Below are positions 1 through 10,925 of a stretch of DNA of 64,000 nucleotides, piece by piece. The translations under genes and the position numbers were made by a program. The number at the start of each line of letters is the position of its first letter. Within the stretch, counting starts at the first letter, position 1. The stretch is from Epiperipatus broadwayi (lineage: Eukaryota > Onychophora > Udeonychophora > Euonychophora > Peripatidae). The DNA lies in assembly GCA_028023455.1 (NCBI GenBank), contig JAQFVV010000017.1:6972098-7036097 (forward strand). The letters are read 5' to 3'. Under the pieces are notes generated by a model that was given only the letters and a program-made list of their open reading frames with translations, was not told where the DNA came from and searched no databases.

Positions 1-640
1 GCTGCCGAACAATTAGAAAGCTGCTGCTGCTGTTAAATTAAATGAACCACCTAAATACAGGAAAGAACTGCTAATGCTAGAATCATGAACAATTTGCTAC
101 TGACCACTGAATCGGAAAACTTTTCATAAAACAGGTACCTGTATTCAAATTCTCTAGAGTACTCTACTAATATCCCGCTATAGCTCATTCATTTTTTTAT
201 AACTTATAAGCTATAAACTGTAAAATTCTCATTTGTAATACTATAAATTTAATAATTAATATGTAAATTTCTTTAACAATCTAGCCTGCCTAATTATCGC
301 ATGCTCATAATTTTCTAAGTACAAATCTATGATCGCTTGAAACAGTGGATGCGTGTCAAATTTTCATTAATATTTACTTTCATAAATAACTTAAGATTTT
401 CATATAAATCGACACACATTCAATGCTTCATTTATTGTAATGCAGGGGTCTACTGCTTAGCAAATGGCTGACATATTAGTTATAATATAGTTATAATAAT
501 CACCCAGTTTATATATTGTTTTATATTTTATTAAATTTTAATTAATAATTCCATAAATTACATTTCTTTGAGAGTCGCAAACGTTCTTTATTAAATGTTG
601 GTAATGTAGGGCTGAGTTATAAAATATATTTAAATCTTAG
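1..640. other. Non-coding stretch, probable intron upstream of the terminal exon
   Basis: AT-rich sequence with a short GCT run near base 20 and no convincing ORF on either strand. Its last bases (about 625-640) form a splice acceptor ending in AG, directly before the open frame at 641, so at least its 3' part is probably intron. No repeat family was recognised here. Confidence 0.4.
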
Positions 641-901
641 CAGAATCATCTGAACATTATACATGTGTTACGTTTTGGAGATGCGATGACCCATACAAGC
701 CTTGAATATTCCAGATTCTATAGGGTTGAAATTAACCCCAGTCGTCCTACACAAGCGGACATAATAAATGCTCCCGTAGGGCTTGACGAAAGTCATGCAG
801 CCAGCAGGCAATCGTGGCATGAACTACTTGACCCTGGTTATGCTTATGTGACACCTTACTTCTTTGGGCCTATGACAAATGCCATCCCGTCATTCTTATA
901 A
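641..901 (+). CDS. Probable 3'-terminal coding exon of an unrecognised gene
   Basis: The frame opens exactly after a splice acceptor (AG at 639-640), where the in-frame upstream codon would be a stop. It stays open for 86 codons to TAA at 899-901. Base composition is clearly richer in G and C than the flanks, and the peptide is balanced, with charged, aromatic and proline residues (it contains SRFYRVEINPSRP and ends in NAIPSFL). There is no low-complexity bias, as expected of real coding sequence. No signal peptide, membrane segment or catalytic motif is visible. An AATAAA at 1037-1042 could serve as poly(A) signal for a 3' UTR. The earlier exons must lie upstream of the window. I do not recognise the protein and assign no function. 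The exon model is inferred from splice site, frame and composition only. Confidence 0.6.
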   Translation, partial: QNHLNIIHVLRFGDAMTHTSLEYSRFYRVEINPSRPTQADIINAPVGLDESHAASRQSWHELLDPGYAYVTPYFFGPMTNAIPSFL

Positions 902-2504
902 ACTCATTCATGGCTTTGCAGTTTCAATATACTGCCATTCCATATCGCCTTTCTAGACATACCACGTGTTTTCTTTTATTAACTTTATATTCTATGTATA
1001 ACTCCGTCCCTACATTAGTGACATAACTCACTCTCAAATAAATATTTGCCCCTAGTTGTTAGTAAATATTTTTAATTAAATAAATATAGGTCCGCTGCTA
1101 CTATTATAAATCTTACTTTAGACTCTTGCATTGCAAAGGTATAAATCCCTAAAGGCATGCCTTAGAAATACTTGCTCAAGAATTTTAGGTAGCTAGATTA
1201 CGTCATCAAATAAATGTATTTCTCTTTGTAAACATAACAGTATCGGAAAATACCGCTACTGAGATCTTAAATATAAAGTATTATTGGTAAAATGATTTCG
1301 TATAAATGTTTCTAAATAAATAAATGTATTTCTTGAGTATATAACAGTATCAGAAAATTCCGTTACTCAACTTAAATATTACCAAATATTATTAGTAGAC
1401 GATTTATTATTATAATGTTTTAATAAATAATTTCAAACTATATGTCTGCCGTTACTTCTTTATTTATTTATTTGATACCCATTCGATATGTTTCCTCGAT
1501 TCTTTAAATATTAATGTTTAAGACTAATGTTCTAATTGGCTAACTCGAAAATAAAATCATAAATCTCTTGCATATCCCTCACCACCGTGCTTAAAGAAAT
1601 ATTTATTAATGTTGCATCAGATGCATTGTTTCATAGATTGTATTGTGGAACCGATAAACTATGTTCAAACTTAGTACTACGGATGGCTTCGCTACCTAGA
1701 TGGTGCTGCAGTTCTGTGTGGTGGTCAAATTCTACACTATGTTAACGAATCACACATTTTCTGACCGTTACAATATTGAGGTTGTTAAACTAAGACTTGT
1801 TCTTGATTCTCAGACTATATTAATGATGATTTCAAATCATTTTGCATATGAATTAAAATAGACCAAATTCACCCTATAGTTTAAATCTATGCCAAAAAAT
1901 GGTATTTATATATAATCCTACTACTGGAAGCTTGACAGGCATTTTTTAAAATTATACCTATTCTTAGGCCTCCGATAATTCTTGAAACAATATGGCTAAC
2001 TAGACGCAATTATATTTAATATTTCATTTTATTTTTCATAATAATATTATTAAAATACAAGAAATTCCACAAAAGTATGATAATTGATTGTAATTGAAAT
2101 AAATGTACCAGTAAAAAGCATTGCTAGTTTCTCAGCACAAGTCACTGAATAACCACTGACCACTGCTTCTGTTTGATAGTATCTCGTCATTTTGGAAATA
2201 CATTACATGTCCCTACATCAATGAATGATCTCAAATTTTAATTCTTTTGGCAAAATACTCCTCCCAAAAAGTAACAAAGATGTAAAAAAATCATGCAATG
2301 TTCGCAACTTAACATTTGTATGTTTTAATTTTGATAAAAGCTATTATGAAAGATGTGTTTATATATATATATAGAAAGTCATATGTGCAAATAGGTTACA
2401 TGTGCATTAATATGTAGACAACAGACAAAAAAAGAATTAAAATTATATTATTTTTTGTATACAGTAAAATGGTGAATTTATATTTATAATGGATAGAACT
2501 TTGA
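902..2504. other. Probable 3' UTR followed by intergenic sequence
   Basis: AATAAA hexamers occur at 1037-1042 and about 1078. Beyond them the stretch is AT-rich with scattered short repeats and an (AT)n run near 2360. No gene is seen on either strand. Confidence 0.4.
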
Positions 2505-2718
2505 TATATATCTGAACCTACCCTGACACCTCTCTGAGGAGTGCCAAAGCATGAAACCATGGTCAGGGGTTTGGGGAGGGGTTCCTGACATATATTTTTA
2601 ATGCTTTCTCTGGCTAAGCATTTAACACAAAGCTTGTTAAGGAATTGGCAATCCTCATTGTTTATAACTTACAAGCTTAAGAGAATAGGGTCATGTGATC
2701 TATGATTCTTATATATAT
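2505..2718 (+). repeat. Family B repeat, partial copy
   Basis: This matches the complete family B element at 51330-51561. Shared segments are the GGTCAGGGGTTTGG block, CTCTGGCTAAGCATTTA, the AATTGGCAATCCTCATTG block and the tail AATAGGGTCATGTGATCTAT. One inverted arm is shortened here. The tail lies on the right, so the copy is in plus orientation relative to the 51-kb copy. A G-rich run sits in the centre. Confidence 0.65.
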
Positions 2719-2744
2719 ATAACATTCAAAGCACCAATTAGAAC

Positions 2745-2848
2745 ATTAAGATATTTCATCAACGCTCTCTGTGAACAAATGTAAAGTCTGTTTGAGGTTC
2801 AGAATTTACATTTATTCACAGAGGGCGTTGCTGAAATATTTTATAATA
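2745..2848. repeat. Short palindrome, about 45-bp arms
   Basis: The left arm (about 2747-2790, containing AACGCTCTCTGTGAACAAAT) is nearly the reverse complement of the right arm (about 2806-2848, containing TTCACAGAGGGCGTTGC). The loop is about 18 bases. As RNA this would fold into a hairpin. No coding content is seen. Confidence 0.7.
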
Positions 2849-3868
2849 TTGTGAAGGGTAATCTGAATGTTTTTATTTTCAGCTAGTGTTATGTATTATA
2901 ATATTTTCATATATATGTGTAAAATACAGCCTTATTTTCTATAACACTGAGAGAAAAAATGACCAATAATCTTGAACTATCCACTTCCAAAATGAGCACA
3001 AAAAAATCAAATTACCCTTATACTAACACAAACATATTTTCAAAACCAAACTACTGACATGAAACATTTAATAACATGAGAAATCTGAGAATATCAATAT
3101 TTTTCATAATTCCTATTTGCTCTCCCTTCATATTCAAATTACATCGAGGCTTTAGATAAAATATGATTAGCTGAAAAAATCGACTGTTTCTCTTCTATCT
3201 TCAAAAGATATTTTAGTGACAGTATATTAAATATGAAAACATGAAATAGAAAGCTTTTTTTAATATTTGAAATAAAATTTACTATGCATCAAAAGACTCC
3301 AACGCTTTTATTTTGGACATAATTATCCATACACTACATGATCTAACTAACAAACATTTGCAAATGCATTACAAAATAGTGCAATGGTCCTCAAATTAAA
3401 ACAAGCAGAAGTCAAAATAGATGAGATATAGTTTTAATTTCTGTTCAAAAATGGAAAAAAAAATGTAACAGGTAATGCTATACCATACATTATTATGATC
3501 TGTAGATTCCCATTAAAAGATTATTTGTTTTAAATGCCATAGACTAGGGTGGATAACATCTCATTTTATTAATGAATGTTCAATTTGTGACTCTCTTGAT
3601 AGAATGGGACATAATTGTTCTATAGCCTATAAACCATCTTGGTCTCCAGTCATAGTCAAAAGAAATATTGGTATAAGTTGCACAATAAGGATTGTGACAA
3701 GATGTTGTTAGAAGGTGTTATTGAGAATATCTGGAGCAATCTGGTGATGTCTTTTTTAATTCTCTCTGATAGAACAAACTAAATCCTAAGTAAATAAATT
3801 GAAAAGTAACAAAACAATATTAAACCATCTACATCCATAGTCCAATTAAAGCTAAAAAAATTAATAAC
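2849..3868. other. Intergenic or intronic sequence, nothing recognised
   Basis: AT-rich sequence with short homopolymers and no ORF or recognisable repeat family. Confidence 0.4.
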
Positions 3869-3878
3869 TCCCATAGCA

Positions 3879-4394
3879 GAGATGAAACTCTCCATACAGT
3901 AGTGCCACTCAGTGCAAGCTAGAGTAATTAATGAATGAAGGAAGGTTTGTGCATAAAATTCCTATTGAGTGCCTACTCATCCAATATCCCCAGACTAGTT
4001 TGTGGATTTCATGATCTGAGAGCACTGTACCTAGATCTTTGGATCTAATGCAACCCTCCAGCAGCCACATTTTTTTTAGCTAACTATAAAGCTTTGAGTT
4101 TAAAATAGTTCGCTAAAAAATTAAAAGGTGGCTGCCAGTGGGTTGCCTTCAATTCTAAGATCTAGTTGTAGTGCTCTCAGATTCAAGGCTTCTCACTGAT
4201 AAAAACCACAAACTAGAAACTAGTCTGGGAATATTGGACGAGTAGGCACTAGATAGGGAATTTATGCACAAATCTTCCTGCATCCATTGATTACTCTGGT
4301 TTGCATGTGATGTGCTCTATGGAGAGTTTTGCCTCTGAAAAACAGCTTGTGTAAGCATAAAGAATATTGATCATGTGATGGTTAATGGTTTAAT
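3879..4394 (+). mobile_element. Family A palindromic retroposon, flanked by 10-bp duplication
   Basis: The left arm begins near ACTCTCCATACAGTAGTGCC. It is followed by an inverted arm ending near GGAGAGTTTTGCCTCT, then a one-sided tail with AGCTTGTGTAAGCATAA and TCATGTGATGGTTAATGGTT. Direct repeats TCCCATAGCA lie at 3869-3878 and 4395-4404. The hammerhead-like segment in the right arm (about 4196-4232) is decayed (CTGATAA instead of CTGANGA), and the left arm has a deletion there. The tail and duplication indicate insertion by target-primed reverse transcription. Confidence 0.75.
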
Positions 4395-4599
4395 TCCCAT
4401 AGCACCTCAAATACTTCATTATTTGAAATATCCTCTGAGATGATGTGAAATTATTCTTAAAAGAAAGTCAAAGCAATGTTATATATATATATAAATAAAA
4501 AACAAAACAAAAAAACGACCCAGAAGACAAAATGTCATAAATAAAAAGATTTGAGCAACTGTAATGATTCAATTAAACTTTCACAAAGTTATAAACCCT

Positions 4600-5250
4600 A
4601 TAATGACCAATAATGGTATAAAAATGGTAACTCTTAATGTAAGGGATTTAATGCCTGACCTAAATCCCATAAATTTATCAAGTTACTATAAAGTATCTTT
4701 TGATGCATTACAAATTACTGAATAAATATTCAGTAAAAGTACCAATACTTATATCCTTAAAAATATTCTCTAACTTTTGACATGCCATTCCTTTCTTGAA
4801 TAATTGCCCAGCAAAAGGGGTCTCAAGTTTAATCAATAAAGGAATATTTCAAATATTAAATTCTTTGTACATTCTATTCATCCCAAAGAGGAGAAAAAAT
4901 GAGTAAAATAATGAATCAAATACAATACTGTTGTCAAGTGTTGTTAGCCAAGAGGTCAGCACAAGCACCTTGCAAGCAAGCAGTTGGTTACAGATGGTTG
5001 TTGCAGGTTTGCCTCTAGGCCAATGCTATGACATATGGAAAAAAATACAATACTGTTAATCAACACATTATGTCCTATACATCATAATGGGTGATTTTAA
5101 CTTTCAAGTACAATACTTTTCTAGGGATTTAAGCCAATATCTACTGTCTTGCAATATGTATATCTCAATGTAAAATATTTACCAAAAAAGGGCATATCCA
5201 TTTTCAAATGGCAGTTCATCAACATTAACTGATCACCTCATCTTTTCTCC
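4600..5250 (+). pseudogene. Decayed LINE endonuclease
   Basis: Fragments match the apurinic endonuclease domain of non-LTR retrotransposons. TLNVRDLM is encoded near 4626, followed by FDALQITE near 4700. The catalytic-site-like IIMGDFNFQ lies at 5081-5107 and SSSTLTDHLIF near 5215. Motif order (N-terminal LNV, glutamate loop, GDFN, DH) follows the family. Stops and frameshifts break the frame throughout, so this is an old dead copy. A SINE interrupts it at 4933-5042. An ORF at 5729-5932 may be a further remnant but carries no clear motif. The clade cannot be assigned. Confidence 0.5.
4933..5042 (+). mobile_element. tRNA-derived SINE (family 1), complete, with 15-bp target-site duplication
   Basis: The element is flanked by perfect direct repeats AAATACAATACTGTT (4918-4932 and 5043-5057). 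The tRNA-like head has an A-box-like TTAGCCAAGAGG and a B-box-like GCAGGTTTGCCTC. It ends in GATGCTATGACATATG-like sequence and an A run. Related copies lie at 33145-33256, 52045-52147 and 52838-52892. It sits inside the decayed LINE endonuclease. Confidence 0.8.
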
Positions 5251-6790
5251 TAATCACTGATTCTAACCTAAAATCATTATATCAACAGTGTTTTTTACAC
5301 GTCATAATAAGATAGAATTGAGGATAGCACCAAACATAAAAAATATGTGGGACCCCCCCCTCTCGCCCAGTCAAAATACATTATGATGATCTGTCAAAAA
5401 TTATAGTGAATGACTTCAAAATTCTTTATCAAATACACACCCAATAACCAAATCTATGAAATTTTAGACTACCAATCAAATTATTCGTGAAAAATCAGCA
5501 AATCATATTTCATCAAATTGTGCAAGATATTTTACAGAAAAAAATTATCAGAAAGATTCCTCTATCAGTTAACAATACTCAAAAATTAAATTATAGGACA
5601 TAGTTCAAGAAATCACATAGACACTACAATTCGGAAATGAGTTACAGCAGCTAGTAAATTGATTTGAATTATCAGAGAGGAATTCACACAATAAGATGGT
5701 AACAACTTAGTGGGCAGTCATGTAGATTATGCAATTTGGAAATAAATTAAAAACTGATACACTGATAATGACATCAGCATGGGACTGGCTGATAAAACAC
5801 AGTTTACTACAATCAGTATTGATTTTTTTTTTTTTTGAAAACGTGACCAAACAAATAAAGAAGCTAAAATGTGAAATATCATTAAGATTCTCGAATATCA
5901 TATCTGACTTTCATGAAATATTTGATAGCTAATCTCTTAATAAATTTCTTCAAATCTTTAACTGCCCAGGCATGCAATTTTATAGAGATTTAAAATACTT
6001 GCCAAAAAACTTAAGAATTAAAATGTGTGATATCATCAATTACAATTCCAACTAAAACTGCTCAACACTGGAAACCGTAAGAATCAAACCCCATCTATGC
6101 CTAATCAATAAAATAATTAAATGAATTTAATTTAATGAAAATATTGAGAGATAGAAAGTTCCAAAAAAAATAGCAAAATAGTATTTTCTATTATAAAATA
6201 ACAATAAAAAATATTGTAGCCAGAATTTTACATCATGCACACGCAAACGTATCGTTTTAATGTATATGTATCTTGGGAGAGATAGACGCATGTTTATTGG
6301 ATCTTATTTGAATAATTGGATTATAATTATAAAGATTCGAAATTATTTGCTTAATTTAGCATTACTTATAATTAAATATATCCAGTTTTTAAATTTTAAA
6401 GATTCTAAGATTAAACCAGGTCTACTGAAGTGAAATAGTAGCTATTGTTTAATAGAAGTACGTTATTAAAATTTCAAAACATATACTAATGGTTTATACA
6501 GCATATAATTAGTAAATATTATGCATTTTTAAAAAATCGCATATTAATTTAAATAGTATAATAATTTTTTCTCGTAAGTTTCATTAACCGATTTTAGTGG
6601 AGGGGGGGGGGGTGTTTTAAAAAAAATGCTTAAATTGTAAACTGTTTGATTAAAACCTTCATCTGTCTTAGATAACTTAAATCTTGACATTTTGATTTCA
6701 ATATCCTTTCGGTTACAGTAGAATAGTTTATTTAATTATATAGTCTCTCTATTTATTCTATCGCACTTTTTCAGTTCCATTATTATATAA
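5251..6790. other. Non-coding stretch with homopolymer runs
   Basis: It contains C and T runs (about 5350 and 5823) and a G run at about 6601-6612. The left part may still be decayed LINE sequence. No gene was recognised. Confidence 0.35.
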
Positions 6791-6794
6791 ATGA

Positions 6795-6985
6795 ATGGGC
6801 AACGAACGAGAGTGGTGTAATGAAAATTACACTATAAAAAATAATACATTGCACAGGCTTAAACCTGCGTTTATATATGTAATATAGGTGGGATTCGAAC
6901 TCAGACTTTCACATGACTCATTACTATAAAAAATATTAAGTGGATACTAGTCGAAAGAATGACTAATAAAAATTATTAATTTCTT
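6795..6985 (+). repeat. Dispersed repeat R1, interrupted by a SINE-2 fragment
   Basis: The outer parts (GAGAGTGGTGTAATGAAAATT and GACTAATAAAAATTATTAAT) match repeat copies at about 7205-7350 and 10785-10925. The middle, about 6845-6930, is a minus-strand SINE-2 piece with the B-box-like GGATTCGAACTCAGACTTT. The order suggests SINE insertion into R1. Confidence 0.55.
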
Positions 6986-7084
6986 CCATTAAGTGGTTTG
7001 TGTCAAAGTTATGAGGGCAGGGACTTTGATACTTATCAATTAGATTGTAATAATTGACTATCTGTAAGTGCACAGAACAATGAT

Positions 7085-7190
7085 AAAGATATGTGTAAGA
7101 AATTGCGATCTGGTCCAACTGATGAGTGCTGGTTCAGCATGAAATGTGCATCTTGGGATCATACATCTTTTTTACATATATTTAGTCATA
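7085..7190 (+). repeat. SINE-2 3' part
   Basis: It contains GGTCCAACTGATGAGTGCTG followed by GTTCAGCATGAAATGTGCAT. The same block occurs in the copies at 31.6 and 33.5 kb and, inverted, at 24.4 and 24.85 kb. Confidence 0.6.
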
Positions 7191-7204
7191 GGTTTATGAT
7201 TACA

Positions 7205-7350
7205 CCCTTCCACAAGGTGTTAAAAGTTGATAGAAACTAATCCCTACATTGCTTGAGAGTGGTAGAGTGAAAATTACATTACAGAAATATTATTCATTAA
7301 ATGACTAATCTCTAGTCTTGTGAATGACTAGTAAAAATTATTAATATAGT
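7205..7350 (+). repeat. Dispersed repeat R1 copy
   Basis: It shares GTTAAAAGTTGATAGAAACT, a CCCTACATTG block and GACTAGTAAAAATTATTAAT with the copies at 10785-10925 and 6795-6985. No coding content is seen. Confidence 0.6.
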
Positions 7351-7377
7351 TCTGCTTTATTGTTTCTGATTTCTTAG

Positions 7378-7529
7378 GGAAGAATCTCAAAGCATGACGC
7401 TGGATTATTTGACTGGTTTCCATATTTTATTGGATGAGACACATATTCTGGTAGTTGAAGGTCTAAGAAATCTTGGTATAAGTAATTTATGGCAATTATG
7501 GACCGATTTAACTGTAATAGAATATAACA
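7378..7529 (+). CDS. Probable internal coding exon of an unrecognised gene
   Basis: A pyrimidine-rich acceptor ends in TTCTTAG at 7377. A consensus donor GTAAGT begins at 7530. Between them one frame is open and encodes about 50 residues, including MTLDYLTGFHILLDE and LVVEGLRNLGISNLW. The other frames contain stops. The exon starts with one base completing a split codon. The peptide mixes hydrophobic and charged residues and looks like a folded intracellular domain. No signal peptide or membrane helix is seen. An LTR element begins about 50 bases beyond the donor, so that element would lie in the following intron. I do not recognise the family. Partner exons were not found with confidence; 16416-16630 is a candidate on the same strand. 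Confidence 0.55.
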
Positions 7530-7582
7530 GTAAGTTGTCTTACACCTATTTATGTGTGTGCTTGTATATGTGTAAACCTATG

Positions 7583-8166
7583 TGTTATATCCGCACTTAT
7601 GACTGTGCCAATGTTATATCTGCAAGTCATACTGTGCGGTCAGCAAATAACGTTATACAATTCCCACGCTGTTCTTTTCCAATGAGTGCTCTCCAATGAA
7701 TCATGTCTGCAACAAAACTCTCCAACAAATTGGTCTGCAATGAATGCTCTCCAACGAATGCTCTCAATATCTCTGCTGCGGTCTCTTTCAGCTACACCCG
7801 TGAACTACATTTCCACTGGGCGCTGATCATTAACTGCCAGCACTGATGCGAGATATCTCTACTTAAATACTGCTTACTCAGTAGTGCTTGACTGCTCTCT
7901 ATATTACACTGCTTGATGTTACCCAGTCTTCTTATCACTCTCTGACAACTGCAACAATCAATCAATGCACTGACCAATAAGGTAACGTCTCTTATCTAGA
8001 AACATTTGTAATTAGCAAATATTTTTAGGAATTGTTGATCACCATTACGTCAATGCACTAATTAAATTCCTCAGCTATCAGAGCGCGATCTAAAAACAGC
8101 CTTACGAATAAATTCTAGTTTTTTCTGGAGTGCACAAACATGTCTGCCATTTTACAAAACACTACA
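7583..8166 (-). repeat. 3' LTR of the TRIM-like element (584 bp)
   Basis: This is near-identical to the other LTR apart from a shorter block of CTCTCCAATGAAT-type units (about 7680-7770). The polypurine tract adjoins it at 8167. Confidence 0.8.
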
Positions 8167-8306
8167 CACCTCCCTCCACTCCAGAAAAACCCTTGTTGCT
8201 AACGTTACTAATTGGGATTGACATTTTCACCCAGTTTCTCCATCTACGGCTAAACTTGTAGTTCAACGTATTCGCTACTCCCAGGTTCCAAATGTGACTG
8301 CACCAA

Positions 8307-9049
8307 TGTTATATCCGCACTTACGACTGTGCCAATGTTATATCTGCAAGTCATACTGTGCGGTCAGCAAATAACGTTATACAATTCCCACGCTGTTCTT
8401 TTCCAATGAGTGCTCTCCAACAAATCTGTCTGCAACGAAACTCTCCAATGAATGCTCTCCAATGAATGCTCTCCAATGAATTGATCTGCAACGAAGCTCT
8501 CCAATGAATTGGTCTGCAATCTCTCCGCTGAATTGGTCTGCAACGAATGCTCTCAAACGAATTGGTCTGCCACGAAGCTCTCCGAACAAATTGGTCTGCA
8601 ACGAAGCTCTCCAATGAATTGGTCTGCAATGAAGCTCTCCAACGAATGCTCTCAATATCTCCGCTGCGGTCTCTTTCAGCTACAACCGTGAACTACATTT
8701 CCACTGGGCGCTGATCATTAACCGCCAGCACTGACGCGAGATATCTCTACTTAAATACTGCTTACTCAGTACTGCTTGACTGCTCTCTACTGCTCTCTAT
8801 ATTACACTGCTTGATGTTACCCAGTCTTTTTATCACTCTCTGACAACTGCAACGATCAATCAATGCACTGACCAATAAGGTAACGTCTCTTATCTAGAAA
8901 CATTTGTAATTAGCAAATATTTCTAGGAATTGTCGATCGCCATTACGTCAATGCACTAATTAAATTCCTCAGCTATCAGAGTGCAATCTAATAAATTCTA
9001 GTTTTTTCTGGAATGCACAAACATGTCTGCCATTTTACAAAACACTACA
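8307..9049 (-). repeat. 5' LTR of the TRIM-like element (743 bp), enlarged by a minisatellite
   Basis: It is about 160 bases longer than its partner, mainly because the minisatellite at about 8395-8655 has more units. The primer-binding site lies next to it at 8306-8288. Confidence 0.8.
8395..8655. repeat. Minisatellite in the LTR
   Basis: Tandem units of about 14 and 28 bases alternate CTCTCCAATGAAT and GGTCTGCAACGAAG. The repetition keeps frames open on both strands, producing repetitive 60-92 residue ORFs that are not genes. Confidence 0.85.
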
Positions 9050-9149
9050 CTGTGCATATATAAGGCATTTAAAAAAATTCAAAAAATGACATTTATTTAG
9101 AATTTATTACATTTAACTTAATTTATAATTTATTTTTTAAAACAGTATG

Positions 9150-9665
9150 TGATGCGATGCAATATGACATCTCCTTTATCAGAATCAGAAATCTCTCAGC
9201 TACTATGCCCAGAGAAATTGTTAGCCACCTTATCTTCTCTTTCTATTCCCAACCCTATGTTTTTCCCATATTCTTCTCTATCCTGTTCCATCCCATTTCC
9301 ACAATATTATCTTTGACCACTCTATGCCCTTTATATCTATATCCCCTTATCTTTTCTCTAAACCCAGCATAAAAACCAAGAACCCACTTTCTGTACAATC
9401 ACTTTGTTTATATTCATTCGCTCACAACTTTATTATTTGTACCCTTTTTGTTCTTAAGTACTTACTTTCAATTAACAGATGCCTAATATTTTCTATGCCT
9501 TCCTTACATAACTTGCAGACTAAATCACACATTTTTCCATTTATGTGTGTATTCCCTTGTTGCTAATGATCCTGTTCGGGCCTTAAACAATAAACTACTT
9601 TCCTTGCTATTAATATAAATTAACTCAAACCCAATATGCCATTTACTTTTATATATATTTAAATG
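9150..9665 (-). mobile_element. 5'-truncated CR1-like LINE, 3' end only
   Basis: This is homologous to 54540-54985, the 3' end of the larger CR1-like element. Shared blocks include AATCTCTCAGC, TATGCCCAGAGAAA, GATGCCTAATATTTTCTATG, the ACTTGCAGACTAAATCA block and AAACAATAAACTACTTTCC. On the minus strand this covers the C-terminal zinc-knuckle region and the 3' UTR. Truncation from the 5' end is typical of LINE insertion. Confidence 0.75.
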
Positions 9666-9667
9666 CT

Positions 9668-9830
9668 TTAGCAAACTATCCATACAATAGTGCCACCCAT
9701 AGCAGTCAATGGATGCAAGAAGGTTCGTGCATAAAATCCCTATCTAAGGTCTTATATTCCCAGCCTAGTTTTTAGCTTGTGTCTTTCATCAGTGAGAAAC
9801 ATTGGATCTGAGCATAGGAAACGATGATCA
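9668..9830 (-). repeat. Family A partial copy, single arm
   Basis: It starts with the arm sequence CTATCCATACAATAGTGCCA and carries a minus-strand hammerhead-like segment with CTGATGA (in 9780-9800) but AAAAC instead of GAAAC. It ends in a decayed tail near GATGATCATAAGTG. Confidence 0.65.
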
Positions 9831-10784
9831 TAAGTGTATTTATTTATTTTTTGGTTTTAAATACATATTTTATTAAATTCTCATTTTTTAAAAAAGTTTG
9901 ATTTCCAATTTTAATTATAGTTGAGGTTATAATTTTTATTAATTTTCTTGCATGTTTTAGTCAGATTTTTTTATTTTATAAAGTTTGAAATAATCTTTAT
10001 TCCTATTTTTCATATTTATGTATGAATACCTTAAAACAACCATTGAATGTTGAAGCATCATTGGAAGGATGAAAAAATTATTTTGCCGTACCTCATGCAA
10101 AATATAATCTTCAATAATTTTAATTTTAAATAAGCATAGTCTTCATAATTTGTCAGCACATTCTGAGGTTTGGTCATTAGATTGGTGAACAGTTTCTTGA
10201 AACTGAAATGTAATAATTACATTTTCCTGTCTAAAAACTACATCACATGATTCTTCTAACTTGCATTTAACATCTGGATTGATAGAAATAATTTACTTTA
10301 CATCACTTTACTTTGAAATCATCTATAAATACCATATACAGTATCTACCAAATCCTCAGATTAGTTTTGGCTATTATACTTAGTCAAAAGTTCCTTGATA
10401 CTAGATGGACAGTTGAAATCTTAAACTGGATTCCAAAAGATTGTAAGACCTAGAAAGATACTACATGTGATATGGATGATGAAATGAAGTTGTGAGCAGG
10501 GTGATTTGGAGAAGAGAGGATAGAGATTGGAGGTGGATTGAACTTGGAGAACTTCATCCTGTAATGGATCGATAATAGTTGAAAATGATCGTGATGATGA
10601 TTTATTCTATTTAATCTATTATATGATTGAGAAATCAATGGATCTAGATGGTAATCCATTTGTACATATTAATAATATCTGGATAATGGTCCATCACCAA
10701 ACTTCTGTATTATAGCTTAACAGAAGGAAGTTACTTTTCAAAATACCCTTAATCGTAAATCTTTTTCACATGTCTTATGATACT
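9831..10784. other. AT-rich stretch, nothing recognised
   Basis: No convincing ORF. A purine-rich patch at about 10490-10560 gives an antisense ORF that looks spurious. Confidence 0.35.
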
Positions 10785-10925
10785 TCCTCCACAAGATGTT
10801 AAAAGTGAATAGAAACTAGTCCCTACCTTGCACGAGAATGGTGTCATGAAAATTATACTAAAGACATATTATTCATTATTGAATAATCTCTAATCTAATG
10901 AATGTCTAATAAAAATTATTAATTC
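10785..10925 (+). repeat. Dispersed repeat R1 copy
   Basis: It matches 7205-7350 over most of its length (GTTAAAAGTGAATAGAAACT, TAATAAAAATTATTAATTCT). Confidence 0.6.

Larger units (their letters stand above)
7583..9049 (-). mobile_element. Short LTR retrotransposon without coding region (TRIM-like)
   Basis: Two direct terminal repeats (7583-8166 and 8307-9049) begin TGTTATATCC and end CACTACA on the plus strand. Read on the minus strand, the LTR starts TGTAGTG and ends ATAACA. The minus-strand internal region is only 140 bases. It starts with a primer-binding-site-like TTGGTGCAGTCACATTTGG (8306-8288) and ends in a polypurine tract GTGGAGGGAGGTG (8179-8167) abutting the 3' LTR. Flanks CTATG (7578-7582) and CTGTG (9050-9054) are a likely 5-bp duplication with one change. 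No gag or pol remains. The order PBS-PPT fixes the orientation. Confidence 0.8.

Noticed and set aside
5729-5932. 67-codon ORF after the decayed endonuclease
   Set aside because: It contains a translated T run and no motif. At most it is further LINE decay.
8395-8655. CRISPR-like array
   Set aside because: The units are contiguous and variable without unique spacers, in an animal LTR element.
8351-8691. Overlapping ORFs on both strands with repeated 'RPIHWRAS' and 'GLQRSS' type peptides
   Set aside because: They are by-products of the LTR minisatellite, whose unit length keeps frames open.
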